64,000 bases of DNA, taken from contig NZ_LBMU02000070.1 in NCBI RefSeq assembly GCF_001005085.2, positions 62,001 through 126,000 on the forward strand, in the 5' to 3' direction. Positions 34,180 through 42,281 of the stretch are shown piece by piece. This DNA comes from Streptomyces humi (GTDB lineage: Bacteria > Actinomycetota > Actinomycetes > Streptomycetales > Streptomycetaceae). A program made the position numbers and the translations under genes. The notes under the pieces were generated by a model. It was given only the letters and a program-made list of their open reading frames with translations. It had not been told where the DNA came from and did no database searches. Every line of letters begins with the position of its first letter. Position 1 is the first letter of the stretch.

Positions 34180-35469
34180 TCAGCGCTCCTCGACCGGGAC
34201 GAAGTCGCGCTCGACGACGCCCGTGTAGATCTGGCGCGGGCGGCCGATACGGGAACCCGGCTCCTTGATCATTTCCTGCCACTGGGCGATCCAGCCGGGC
34301 AGCCGGCCGAGGGCGAACAGGACCGTGAACATCTCGGTCGGGAAGCCCATCGCGCGGTAGATCAGGCCGGTGTAGAAGTCGACGTTCGGGTAGAGGCTGC
34401 GCGAGACGAAGTAGTCGTCCGAGAGCGCGTGCTCCTCCAGCTTCAGGGCGATGTCCAGCAGTTCGTCGGACTTGCCGAGGGCGGAGAGCACGTCGTGCGC
34501 GGCGGCCTTGATGATCTTGGCGCGCGGGTCGAAGTTCTTGTAGACCCGGTGGCCGAAGCCCATCAGGCGGACGCCGTCCTCCTTGTTCTTCACCTTGCGG
34601 ATGAAGGTGTCGACGTCGCCGCCGGTCGCCTGGATGCCCTCCAGCATCTCCAGGACGGACTGGTTGGCACCGCCGTGCAGGGGGCCCCAGAGTGCGGAGA
34701 TGCCGGCGGAGATCGACGCGAACATGTTCGCCTGGGACGAGCCGACCAGACGGACCGTCGACGTCGAACAGTTCTGCTCGTGGTCCGCGTGCAGGATCAG
34801 CAGCTTGTCCAGGGCCGAGACGACGACCGGGTCGAGCTCGTAGTCCTGGGCCGGCACCGAGAACGTCATGCGCAGGAAGTTCTCCACGTAGGAGAGGTCG
34901 TTGCGCGGGTAGACGAAGGGGTGGCCGACCGACTTCTTGTACGCGTACGCGGCGATCGTCGGAAGCTTGGCGAGCAGACGGATGGTGGAGAGGTCGCGCT
35001 GCTTCGCGTCGAACGGGTTGTGGCTGTCCTGGTAGAAGGTGGACAGCGCCGAGACGACCGACGACAGCATGGCCATCGGGTGCGCGTCGCGCGGGAAGCC
35101 CCGGTAGAAGTTCTTGACGTCCTCGTGCAGCAGGGTGTGCCGCGTGATCTCGTTCTTGAACGTGGTGAGCTCGTCCACGGTCGGCAGCTCACCGTTGATC
35201 AGCAGGTAGGCCACCTCGAGGAAGGTGGAGCGCTCCGCCAGCTGCTCGATCGGGTAGCCGCGGTACCGGAGGATGCCGGCCTCGCCGTCGAGGTAGGTGA
35301 CGGCGGATTTATAGGCAGCGGTGTTGCCGTAGCCGCTGTCCAGGGTCACGAGACCGGTCTGGGCGCGGAGCTTCCCGATGTCGAAGCCCTTGTCGCCGAC
35401 GGTGCTGTCGACCACCGGGTAGGTGTACTCGCCGTCGCCGTACCGCAGTACTACAGAGTTGTCGCTCAC
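34180..35469 (-). CDS. gltA: Citrate synthase
   Basis: 429 aa from the GTG at 35469, which gives MSDNSVVLRYGDGEYTYPV with AGGGA just upstream. A start 12 bases earlier has no such site. It is a type-II (hexameric) enzyme with the active-site regions HADHEQNCSTS, GPLHGGANQ, MGFGHRVYKNFDPR and VDFYTGLIY. It condenses acetyl-CoA and oxaloacetate in the first step of the citric acid cycle. The gene is single and followed by a hairpin. The S. coelicolor equivalent is called citA. Confidence 0.96.
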   Translation of the reverse strand: MSDNSVVLRYGDGEYTYPVVDSTVGDKGFDIGKLRAQTGLVTLDSGYGNTAAYKSAVTYLDGEAGILRYRGYPIEQLAERSTFLEVAYLLINGELPTVDELTTFKNEITRHTLLHEDVKNFYRGFPRDAHPMAMLSSVVSALSTFYQDSHNPFDAKQRDLSTIRLLAKLPTIAAYAYKKSVGHPFVYPRNDLSYVENFLRMTFSVPAQDYELDPVVVSALDKLLILHADHEQNCSTSTVRLVGSSQANMFASISAGISALWGPLHGGANQSVLEMLEGIQATGGDVDTFIRKVKNKEDGVRLMGFGHRVYKNFDPRAKIIKAAAHDVLSALGKSDELLDIALKLEEHALSDDYFVSRSLYPNVDFYTGLIYRAMGFPTEMFTVLFALGRLPGWIAQWQEMIKEPGSRIGRPRQIYTGVVERDFVPVEER

Positions 35470-35647
35470 GTCTTCCCTCACCGACGTAGTGCCTCATCTT
35501 CGAGGTGCCCTGACTGTCTCTACCATCCCCCATTTGGCTCAGGAGAGTGCACTCGGGGTCGACCATTGGGCCTATCGACGGCACTCAGTGCCGCCAACCT
35601 GCTCATCCTGCCCCCTCGTCCTCCCATCTGGAAGTGCCTTGTGACCT

Positions 35648-37930
35648 TCACGACTCATTTGATCGATCATTTTTTGTGATGCGTGGCGTCGAGAGCCTGA
35701 AGTCGAGTGCCGTACACCGCCGACCTGCCGACACGGTGCGCACCGCCTGCCCGATCGCCTTGCGCGAACCGACCAGGACGACCAGCCGCTTGGCCCGGGT
35801 GACCGCCGTGTAGAGCAGGTTCCGCTGGAGCATCATCCACGCTCCCGTGGTGACCGGAATCACCACCGCGGGATATTCACTCCCCTGTGAACGGTGGATC
35901 GTCACCGCGTAGGCATGGGCCAGTTCGTCCAGTTCGTCGAATTCGTACGGCACCTCCTCGTCCTCGTCGGTCAGCACCGTCAGGCGCTGGTCGACCGGGT
36001 CCAGCGAGGTGACCACACCCACGGTGCCGTTGAAGACGCCGTTGCTGCCCTTCTCGTAGTTGTTGCGGATCTGGGTGACCTTGTCCCCGACCCGGAAGAC
36101 CCGCCCGCCGAACCGCTTCTCGGCGAGGTCGGGGCGGGCCGGTGTGATGGCCTGCTGGAGGAGGCCGTTGAGCACACCGGCCCCGGCGGGCCCGCGGTGC
36201 ATCGGCGCGAGCACCTGCACGTCGCGCCGCGGATCGAGCCCGAACCTGGCCGGCACGCGGCGGGCGGCGACGTCGACGGCGAGCTTCCCGGCCTCCTCCG
36301 TCTCGTCCTCCACGAAGAGGAAGAAGTCCTTCATGCCCTCGGTGACGGGCTGCTGCCCGGCGTTGATCCGGTGCGCGTTGGTCACCACCCCCGACTGCTG
36401 GGCCTGCCGGAAGACCCGGGTGAGCCGGACGGCCGGGATCGGGCCGCCGTCGGCGAGCAGGTCCCGCAGCACCTCCCCCGCCCCGACGCTGGGCAGCTGG
36501 TCGACGTCCCCGACGAAGAGGAGATGAGCACCGGGGGGTACGGCCTTCACCAGCTTGTTGGCGAGCAACAGGTCCAGCATGGACGCCTCGTCGACCACCA
36601 CCAGGTCGGCGTCGAGCGGGCGGTCCCGGTCGTAGGCCGCGTCCCCGCCGGGCTTCAGCTCGAGCAGCCGGTGCACGGTCGACGCGTCGGCGCCGGTCAG
36701 TTCGGCGAGCCGCTTGGCGGCACGGCCGGTGGGGGCGGCCAGCACCACCTTGGCCTTCTTCGCCCGCGCCAGCTCCACGATCGACCGGACGGTGAACGAC
36801 TTGCCGCAGCCGGGGCCGCCGGTGAGGACAGCCACCTTCTCGGTCAACGCCAGCCGGACGGCGGCCTCCTGCTCGGGGGCGAGCTCGGTCCCCGTACGGT
36901 CCTTCAGCCAGCCCAGCGCCTTGTCCCAGGCGACGTCCCGGAACGCCGGCATCCGGTCCTCGCCGGTGCGCAGCAGCCGCAACAGCTGGGAGGCGAGGGC
37001 GACTTCGGCACGGTGGAAGGGGACGAGGTAGACGGCGGTGACGGGATCGGCGTCCGGGCCGGGGACCCTCTCCCGTACGACACCCGGGTCCTCCCCGTCG
37101 TCCGGCTGCGCCGCCAGTTCGGCGAGGCAGTCGATGACGAGCCCGGTGTCGACCTGGAGCAGCTTGACCGCGTCCGCGATGAGCCGCTCCTCCGGGAGGT
37201 AGCAGTGCCCCTGGTCGGCGGACTGGGACAGCGCGTACTGGAGCCCCGCCTTCACCCGCTCCGGACTGTCATGGGGAATCCCGACGGACTGGGCGATCTT
37301 GTCGGCGGTGAGGAACCCGATGCCCCAGACGTCGGCGGCGAGCCGGTAGGGCTGGTTCTTCACGACGGAGATCGAGGCGTCCCCGTACTTCTTGTAGATC
37401 CGCACCGCGATCGACGTGGACACCTCGACGGTCTGGAGGAAGAGCATCACCTCCTTGATCGCCTTCTGCTCCTCCCAGGCGTCGGCGATCTTCTTCGTCC
37501 GCTTCGGTCCGAGTCCGGGCACCTCGACCAGCCGCTTCGGTTCCTCCTCGATGATCCGGAGGGTGTCGACGCCGAAGTGCTGGGTGATGCGGTCGGCGAA
37601 CACCGGTCCGATGCCCTTGACCAGTCCGGAACCCAGATAACGCCGGATGCCCTGGACGGTGGCCGGCAGCACGGTCGTGTAGTTCTCGACGGTGAACTGC
37701 TTGCCGTACTGCGGGTGCGAGCCCCAGCGGCCCTCCATCCGCAGCGACTCCCCCACCTGGGCGCCGAGCAGCGCGCCGACGACCGTGAGGAGGTCGCCGA
37801 CGCCTCTGCCGGTGTCGACGCGGGCGACGGTGTAGCCGTTGTCCTCGTTGGCGTACGTGATGCGTTCGAGCACGCCTTCGACGGTGGCGAGCCGCCGTTC
37901 GCCTGTGGGGGTCCCCGCCTGCTGAGCCAT
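35648..37930 (-). CDS. recD2: RecD2-type SF1B DNA helicase
   Basis: 760 aa. The N-terminal 330 residues hold the helix-hairpin-helix region (GLVKGIGPVFADRI, VPGLGPKRTKKI) typical of RecD2. The motor has Walker A GGPGCGKS near residue 367, VVDEASMLD, GDVDQLPSVGAGEVL and the C-terminal YAVTIHRSQGSEYPAVVIP with LLYTAVTRAKRLVVLVG. It unwinds DNA 5'-3' in repair, independent of RecBC. It is a single gene, convergent in space with gltA's promoter. The last 20 residues are poorly conserved-looking. Confidence 0.93.
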   Translation of the reverse strand: MAQQAGTPTGERRLATVEGVLERITYANEDNGYTVARVDTGRGVGDLLTVVGALLGAQVGESLRMEGRWGSHPQYGKQFTVENYTTVLPATVQGIRRYLGSGLVKGIGPVFADRITQHFGVDTLRIIEEEPKRLVEVPGLGPKRTKKIADAWEEQKAIKEVMLFLQTVEVSTSIAVRIYKKYGDASISVVKNQPYRLAADVWGIGFLTADKIAQSVGIPHDSPERVKAGLQYALSQSADQGHCYLPEERLIADAVKLLQVDTGLVIDCLAELAAQPDDGEDPGVVRERVPGPDADPVTAVYLVPFHRAEVALASQLLRLLRTGEDRMPAFRDVAWDKALGWLKDRTGTELAPEQEAAVRLALTEKVAVLTGGPGCGKSFTVRSIVELARAKKAKVVLAAPTGRAAKRLAELTGADASTVHRLLELKPGGDAAYDRDRPLDADLVVVDEASMLDLLLANKLVKAVPPGAHLLFVGDVDQLPSVGAGEVLRDLLADGGPIPAVRLTRVFRQAQQSGVVTNAHRINAGQQPVTEGMKDFFLFVEDETEEAGKLAVDVAARRVPARFGLDPRRDVQVLAPMHRGPAGAGVLNGLLQQAITPARPDLAEKRFGGRVFRVGDKVTQIRNNYEKGSNGVFNGTVGVVTSLDPVDQRLTVLTDEDEEVPYEFDELDELAHAYAVTIHRSQGSEYPAVVIPVTTGAWMMLQRNLLYTAVTRAKRLVVLVGSRKAIGQAVRTVSAGRRCTALDFRLSTPRITKNDRSNES

Positions 37931-38101
37931 GGACCGACGGTACCGGTGGGGACTGACACCGGAGAGGCGGCCGGGGACGGACGGGGGCGGGCTGGGGCGG
38001 ACAGGGGCGGGGCTGGGACGGAGAGGGGCGGGGCCGGGGTGTCACCTACGTGTCGGATTCCTGCCAGCCGGGGCCGGGCAGCGGGTGGTTGAGTGATCCG
38101 C

Positions 38102-38935
38102 ATGACGCTGCATCACCTGCTCCGTGACCAGGCCCTCGCCTTCCGCGCCCGGCACGTCCCCGGACGTCCGCTCGTCCTGCCGAACGCCTGGGACGTCACC
38201 AGCGCCCGCCTCGTCGAGGACGCGGGAGCCGCCGCGGTGGCGACCACGAGCGCGGGGCTGGCCTGGGCCCTCGGCGCGGCGGACGGCGACCGGCTGGACC
38301 GGGACCGGGCCCTCGGTGCCGTCGCGCGCATCGCCGGGGCGGTCCGGGTGCCGGTGACCGCCGACATCGAGAGCGGCTACGCGCCGGACGCCGCGGGTGT
38401 CGGGGACACGGTCCGCGCGGTGCTCGCGGCGGGCGCGGTCGGCGTCAACATCGAGGACGCGCGGTACGACGGTGCCGAGGGCCCGCTGCGGCCGGTCGCC
38501 GAACAGGCCGAGCGCATCGCCGCGGCCCGCGCGGCCGCGGACACGGCGGGCGTGCCACTGTTCGTGAACGCCCGCATCGACACGTTCCTCTCGGGCACCG
38601 GCGGGGTGGCGGAGACCCTCGAACGAGCCGCCGCGTTCCTCGACGCGGGCGCCGACGGGATCTTCGTCCCCGGCGCAGTCGCCCCGGACACCGTGAAGGC
38701 GCTGGTCGCGGGGGTCGACGGCCCGCTCAACGTCATGGCGGGCCCCGGGGCACCCCCGGTCGCCGAGCTCGCCGCGCTCGGCGTCGCCCGCGTCAGCGTC
38801 GGTTCGGCCATCGCCCAGGCCGCCCACGCCGTGATCCGCCGAGCCACCCGGGAACTCCTGGACACGGGCACCTACACGGCACTGACCGAAAGCCTCGACT
38901 ACGGCGAACTGAACGCACTGCTGGGCGGGGCCTAG
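38102..38935 (+). CDS. Isocitrate lyase/PEP mutase-family enzyme
   Basis: 277 aa from the ATG at 38102. A GTG 9 bases earlier is an alternative, and neither has a strong ribosome-binding site. It is a TIM barrel with PNAWDVTSARLVEDAGAAAVATTSAG, the metal-binding DIESGYAPDAAGV and NIEDARYD, and the catalytic-loop region NARIDTF. Family reactions cleave or rearrange C-C or C-P bonds of 2-oxo acids (oxaloacetate hydrolase, methylisocitrate lyase, phosphonopyruvate hydrolase). The exact substrate cannot be called. It is divergent from recD2. Confidence 0.85.
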   Translation: MTLHHLLRDQALAFRARHVPGRPLVLPNAWDVTSARLVEDAGAAAVATTSAGLAWALGAADGDRLDRDRALGAVARIAGAVRVPVTADIESGYAPDAAGVGDTVRAVLAAGAVGVNIEDARYDGAEGPLRPVAEQAERIAAARAAADTAGVPLFVNARIDTFLSGTGGVAETLERAAAFLDAGADGIFVPGAVAPDTVKALVAGVDGPLNVMAGPGAPPVAELAALGVARVSVGSAIAQAAHAVIRRATRELLDTGTYTALTESLDYGELNALLGGA

Positions 38936-38940
38936 ACACA

Positions 38941-39014
38941 GGGCCGGCTCTCCAGCACCCCGGGGCCGGCTCTTCAGCACCCCGGGGCCGGCTCTCCAGC
39001 ACCCCGGGGCCGGC
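38941..39014. repeat. 22-bp tandem repeat
   Basis: Three copies of GGGCCGGCTCTCCAGCACCC plus CG, the middle copy with one substitution, then a partial fourth. The block starts 5 bases after the upstream stop. Each unit contains the palindrome GGGCCGGC-like core and could fold, so it may double as a terminator. Confidence 0.85.
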
Positions 39015-39304
39015 CGCGAAGACGAGGACGGGAAAGGCGAGGGCGGCCCGGGCGGGGGCTTCGGAGTCCCGGACGGTTGTGCGGGCGGCGGTGGGGACGG
39101 GGGCGGTGGCTGTCCTCGCGTGCACTGGTCACCGCCCGGGACTCGGATCCGTAAGGTGGCAGCCGCTGTCGAGATCCGGCGACCGAGGGAAGCACGCGTG
39201 GTGCGAGCCGGCCTCGGCCGGAGGTGTCCGCAGGTGAGACCGTCCCGCCGGTCGGACCCCTGCGCGAGGGCACGCGGAATGCACGCCCCCGAAGGTCCCG
39301 TCCG

Positions 39305-39772
39305 TCAAACGCCTGCCGGACCGGAGCGCAGGGCCTCCCTCAGCCGCTGACAGACCCGTTCCACCTCGGCCGCCCTCGGGAAGCACCCCGCCTCCCCCAT
39401 GGCCACCTGCAACGTGGGACCGAAGGCGTCGAACCGCGCCATGTCCTCGCTGCCGACGGGCTGCACGACGAAGTGGATGTGGCCGGGGACTCCGCCGGCA
39501 TGCGACCACAGGCACACGTACACCTGCTCGGGGGTCGTCACCTCGGTGACCGCGGCGCTCACCTTCCGCAACAGCGGACCCAGTTCCGCGGACTCCTGTG
39601 GCGTCAGGTCGGCCACGTGCAGCAGATGCCGGGCCGGCTTGACCACGAGGGTGCCCAGGCCCAGGGGGCCGACGCAGTGCTCGACGACCCAGAACTCCGT
39701 GCGCAGGACGGTCCCGCCCGGCAGCGGAGCCCGGCCCGCCATGAGAGCGCACGCAAGACACTCACCGCTCAT
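39305..39772 (-). CDS. HIT-like nucleotide-binding family protein
   Basis: 155 aa from the ATG at 39772, 6 bases after GGGGAGG. CLACALM at the start gives a possible Cys pair. VVEHCVGPLGLGTLVVKPARHLLHVADL is the HIT first half. HIHFVVQPVG near residues 98-107 corresponds to the His triad but with only two His (H-x-H-x4-Q). HIT enzymes hydrolyse or transfer nucleotides, and the Gln variant occurs in transferase-like and degenerate members. The perfect palindrome AATGAGCGCTCATT is just upstream. Function is unassigned. Confidence 0.78.
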   Translation of the reverse strand: MSGECLACALMAGRAPLPGGTVLRTEFWVVEHCVGPLGLGTLVVKPARHLLHVADLTPQESAELGPLLRKVSAAVTEVTTPEQVYVCLWSHAGGVPGHIHFVVQPVGSEDMARFDAFGPTLQVAMGEAGCFPRAAEVERVCQRLREALRSGPAGV

Positions 39773-39787
39773 GGGCAACCTCCCCTG

Positions 39788-39801
39788 AATGAGCGCTCAT
39801 T
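39788..39801. promoter_or_regulatory. Perfect 14-bp palindrome
   Basis: AATGAGCGCTCATT lies 16 bases upstream of the HIT-like start and contains the ATG of a small divergent frame. It has the symmetry of a TetR-type operator. The regulator is not evident. Confidence 0.5.
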
Positions 39802-39962
39802 GGACCACGGCACACTGGCCCACGGACGCAGGTCTCGCCGCTCTGCTGGGTGGCGCCGTCGGCTCTCTCGCCACCCTCGCCGCCGCGCGCGAGCGCGTGC
39901 TCTACCGGACGGTGCGGGACTTCCGGCTCGCCGACCGCGGAGCCCTCGGCCACACGGACTGA
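39789..39962 (+). CDS. Possible small membrane protein of 57 residues
   Basis: The ATG at 39789 opens MSAHWTTAHWPTDAG, followed by a hydrophobic stretch LAALLGGAVGSLATLAAA and a basic tail to TGA at 39962. Third positions are mostly G/C, as in real genes here. There is no good ribosome-binding site, and the start lies inside a palindrome, so translation might be leaderless. Not recognised as a family. Confidence 0.4.
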   Translation: MSAHWTTAHWPTDAGLAALLGGAVGSLATLAAARERVLYRTVRDFRLADRGALGHTD

Positions 39963-40113
39963 CGATGTGCACGGCGATGTCCGTGGGTTCACCGCGCGGG
40001 CGGGTCGGGTCCGTGGTGGGTTGTCGGGATCTCGGTCGTTCCGGTGGCGGGAAATCGTCGATACGGTGATGGTGGGCGGCGGGGGACTTCTTCGCGCGCA
40101 GGGAGAGCTTCAG

Positions 40114-40899
40114 ATGCCCGAGATCACCACTCCGTACGCGACCGGCACCCCGTGCTGGGTCGATCTGATGGCGAAGGACCAGCAGGCGGCGCTGGACTTC
40201 TACCGGGACCTGTTCGGCTGGCAGGGCGAGGTCGGCGCGGCCGAGTTCGGCGGGTACGCGGTCTGCACGCTGCACGGCAAGCCGGTGGCCGGTATCGGCC
40301 CGGCGATGGCGCCCGACGGCGAGCCCGAGCCGCCGACCGTGTGGACCACCTACCTGGCCAGCACCGACGCGGAGGCCACCCAGGACACCATCGTCTCGGC
40401 GGGCGGCACCCTGCTGGCCCCGGTGATGGACGTCGGCACGCTCGGCCGGATGCTGATCGCCGCCGACCCGCAGGGCGCGGTGTTCGGGGTGTGGCAGCCG
40501 GGCGAGTTCCACGGCGCGGGCCTGGCCAACGAGCCGGGCACGCTGATCTGGAACGAGCTGAACACCAGCGACCTGCCCGCCGCCACCGGCTTCTACGGAC
40601 AGTCCTTCGGCATCGAGATCCAGCCGATGGCGGGCGCGGAGGGCGACTACTGGTCGCTGAACGTGGGCGGCCGGGGTGTGGGCGGCGCCGCCCGGCTCGG
40701 CGACGACCGGCCCGGCACCCCGCCGCACTGGCTGACGTACTTCGCGGTGGACGACGTGGACTCCACCGTGGACGCGCTGGTCAAGCGGAACGGCACGGTG
40801 CTCGCGCCGCCGTTCGACATGATGGCCGGCCGGATGTCGGTGGTCGCCGACCCGCAGGGCGCGGTCTTCGCGATCCTCGCGCCGAAGTCGATGGCCTGA
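40114..40899 (+). CDS. Two-domain VOC (glyoxalase-fold) protein
   Basis: 261 aa from the ATG at 40114 with GGGAGAG upstream. Two tandem vicinal-oxygen-chelate domains (about 8-125 and 135-258) each begin with a substrate-side strand (PCWVDLMAKDQQAALDFYRDLFGW, LIWNELNTSDLPAATGFY) and end in ADPQGAVF. Several Actinobacteria use such proteins as hydroxylase-like or resistance proteins, but most are uncharacterised. It is a single gene. Confidence 0.88.
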   Translation: MPEITTPYATGTPCWVDLMAKDQQAALDFYRDLFGWQGEVGAAEFGGYAVCTLHGKPVAGIGPAMAPDGEPEPPTVWTTYLASTDAEATQDTIVSAGGTLLAPVMDVGTLGRMLIAADPQGAVFGVWQPGEFHGAGLANEPGTLIWNELNTSDLPAATGFYGQSFGIEIQPMAGAEGDYWSLNVGGRGVGGAARLGDDRPGTPPHWLTYFAVDDVDSTVDALVKRNGTVLAPPFDMMAGRMSVVADPQGAVFAILAPKSMA

Positions 40900-41014
40900 C
40901 GCGCAGAGCAGGCCGGCGCCGAAAGCGACAGGTCCGGCGCCCCTTCCGGTTTCCGTGCCACCGGCGATACCCCTGGAGACGACCGGCGGTACGGGGACGG
41001 AAGGGGACGGGGTC

Positions 41015-41908
41015 ATGGGTGGAGACGAACGGGTGGCGCCCGGCTGGCGGGTGGACGGGCGCTGCACGAACTGCGACGTCGCCCGGCAACTCGCGCCGGG
41101 GCTGATCGGCGAGGTGGACGGTCGTTCCGTCGTACTGCGCCAGCCGCGCGACGCCGTGGAGGCCGAGCGCCTGCATGCCGCCGCGCACGCCTGTCCCACC
41201 CGGTCCGTGCGTCCCCCGGGCGGGCGGCTCGATGCGGGGCGGGACCCGTTCCCGCTGGCCCTGGACGACACGGTGGCGGTGTGCGGGCACAACTCCCCGC
41301 TCACCGCCGGCGCCAACTCCTTTCTCCTGCGGCGTCCTGACGGCACGTCGATGATGATCGACACTCCGCGCTGGAGTCCGGCCCTCGCCGCGCGCCACGA
41401 GGCACCGGGCCCGGTCACGGACGTCCTGCTCACCCACCGCGACCACGCGGCGCACGGCCGCCGGTACGCCGACCGGTTCGGCGCCCGGCTCTGGATCCAC
41501 GAGGGCGACCTCGACGCCGCCCCGGACGCCGACCGGGTGCTGCGCGGCACCGCCCCGGCCGAGATCGCGGACGGCGTCCTCGCCCTCCCGTTCGCCGGCC
41601 ACACCCGCGGCAGCGTGCTCTACCTCGCCGACGACCGGTACTGCTTCAGCGGCGACAGCTTCTACTGGTCCCGCACGACGGCCGACATCGAGGTCGCCGA
41701 CAGCGTCACCTGGTACTCGATCCGGGAGCTGGCCGCCTCCCTGAGCCGGGCCGCCGCCGACCGGCCGCGCTTCGAGTGGCTGCTGCCGGGTCACGGCGAC
41801 CGCCGCCGGCTCCCCGCCGACGACATGGCCGCCCGCCTGCGGCGACTGGCGGCGCGCACCCAGGCACTGCGTCCCCGCCCGGTGGACTTCACCGCGGTGC
41901 GCTGGTGA
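41015..41908 (+). CDS. MBL-fold hydrolase with N-terminal ferredoxin-like segment
   Basis: 297 aa from the ATG at 41015, preceded by GGAAGGGG. Residues 1-65 resemble a small ferredoxin half (CTNCDVARQLAPGLI, then ACPTRSV) but show only three Cys. The metallo-beta-lactamase fold follows, with LLTHRDHAAHG in place of the HxHxDH motif, FAGHTRGSVLYL, FSGDSFYW and LLPGHGDRR. Enzymes of this fold hydrolyse thioesters or reduce O2/NO. The Cys-containing front may supply an Fe-S cluster or have lost it. A C-rich repeat block follows the gene. Confidence 0.8.
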   Translation: MGGDERVAPGWRVDGRCTNCDVARQLAPGLIGEVDGRSVVLRQPRDAVEAERLHAAAHACPTRSVRPPGGRLDAGRDPFPLALDDTVAVCGHNSPLTAGANSFLLRRPDGTSMMIDTPRWSPALAARHEAPGPVTDVLLTHRDHAAHGRRYADRFGARLWIHEGDLDAAPDADRVLRGTAPAEIADGVLALPFAGHTRGSVLYLADDRYCFSGDSFYWSRTTADIEVADSVTWYSIRELAASLSRAAADRPRFEWLLPGHGDRRRLPADDMAARLRRLAARTQALRPRPVDFTAVRW

Positions 41909-42016
41909 CGCCCAGCACCCGCCGCCCGACTCCCACCCACCCCGGCCCCCGGCCTCCCTGACCCCGGCACCCGGCTACCGCCGACCCCCGCCACCCGGCT
42001 CCCGACCCCCGCCACC

Positions 42017-42050
42017 CGGCTCCCGGCTCCCGGCTCCCGGCTCCCGGCTA
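42017..42050. repeat. 7-bp tandem repeat CGGCTCC
   Basis: Four to five perfect copies of CGGCTCC in a larger C-rich degenerate tract (about 41930-42130). Likely slippage-prone. Confidence 0.8.
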
Positions 42051-42197
42051 GCCTCGTCGCCCGGCCTGGGCCGACCCCGGCTTCCCTGACCCCGCCACCC
42101 GGCTCCCGCCGACCCTGGCGGCCGGCATCCCTGAGCCCCGCGGTGTGATCAGTCACGATTCGGTTTCGGCCGTCTCCGCCCCCTTGCCCCATCCCCG

Positions 42198-42211
42198 TGT
42201 AATCGATTCCA
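42198..42211. promoter_or_regulatory. LacI-family operator O1 of the ribose operon
   Basis: TGTAATCGATTCCA, a near-palindrome around ATCGAT that fits LacI-family sites. An identical copy is 34 bases downstream, about three helical turns away. Confidence 0.8.
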
Positions 42212-42231
42212 ATCCTCGGTACACGCATCCG

Positions 42232-42245
42232 TGTAATCGATTCCA
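42232..42245. promoter_or_regulatory. LacI-family operator O2 of the ribose operon
   Basis: The second identical TGTAATCGATTCCA, 37 bases before the LacI ATG. It suggests autoregulation of the regulator and the operon by a repressor bound on one face of the helix. Confidence 0.8.
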
Positions 42246-42281
42246 CGCGGTGCACGAGTTCCACGAGGAGGTGGAGCGGCG

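Larger units (their letters stand above)
41909..42281. other. Repeat-rich gap with ribose-operon operators at its end
   Basis: The first 220 bases are C-rich degenerate repeats of CCCGGC/CTCCCGG type, including the clean 7-bp array at 42017-42050. The last 90 bases hold the two LacI operators and the LacI ribosome-binding site GAGGAGGTGGAG. No gene was found. Confidence 0.6.

Noticed and set aside
33982..35679. Open frame antisense to citrate synthase
   Set aside because: It overlaps all of gltA and has Arg/Gly/Asp-rich shadow composition; only the short 33818-33958 frame seemed worth listing.
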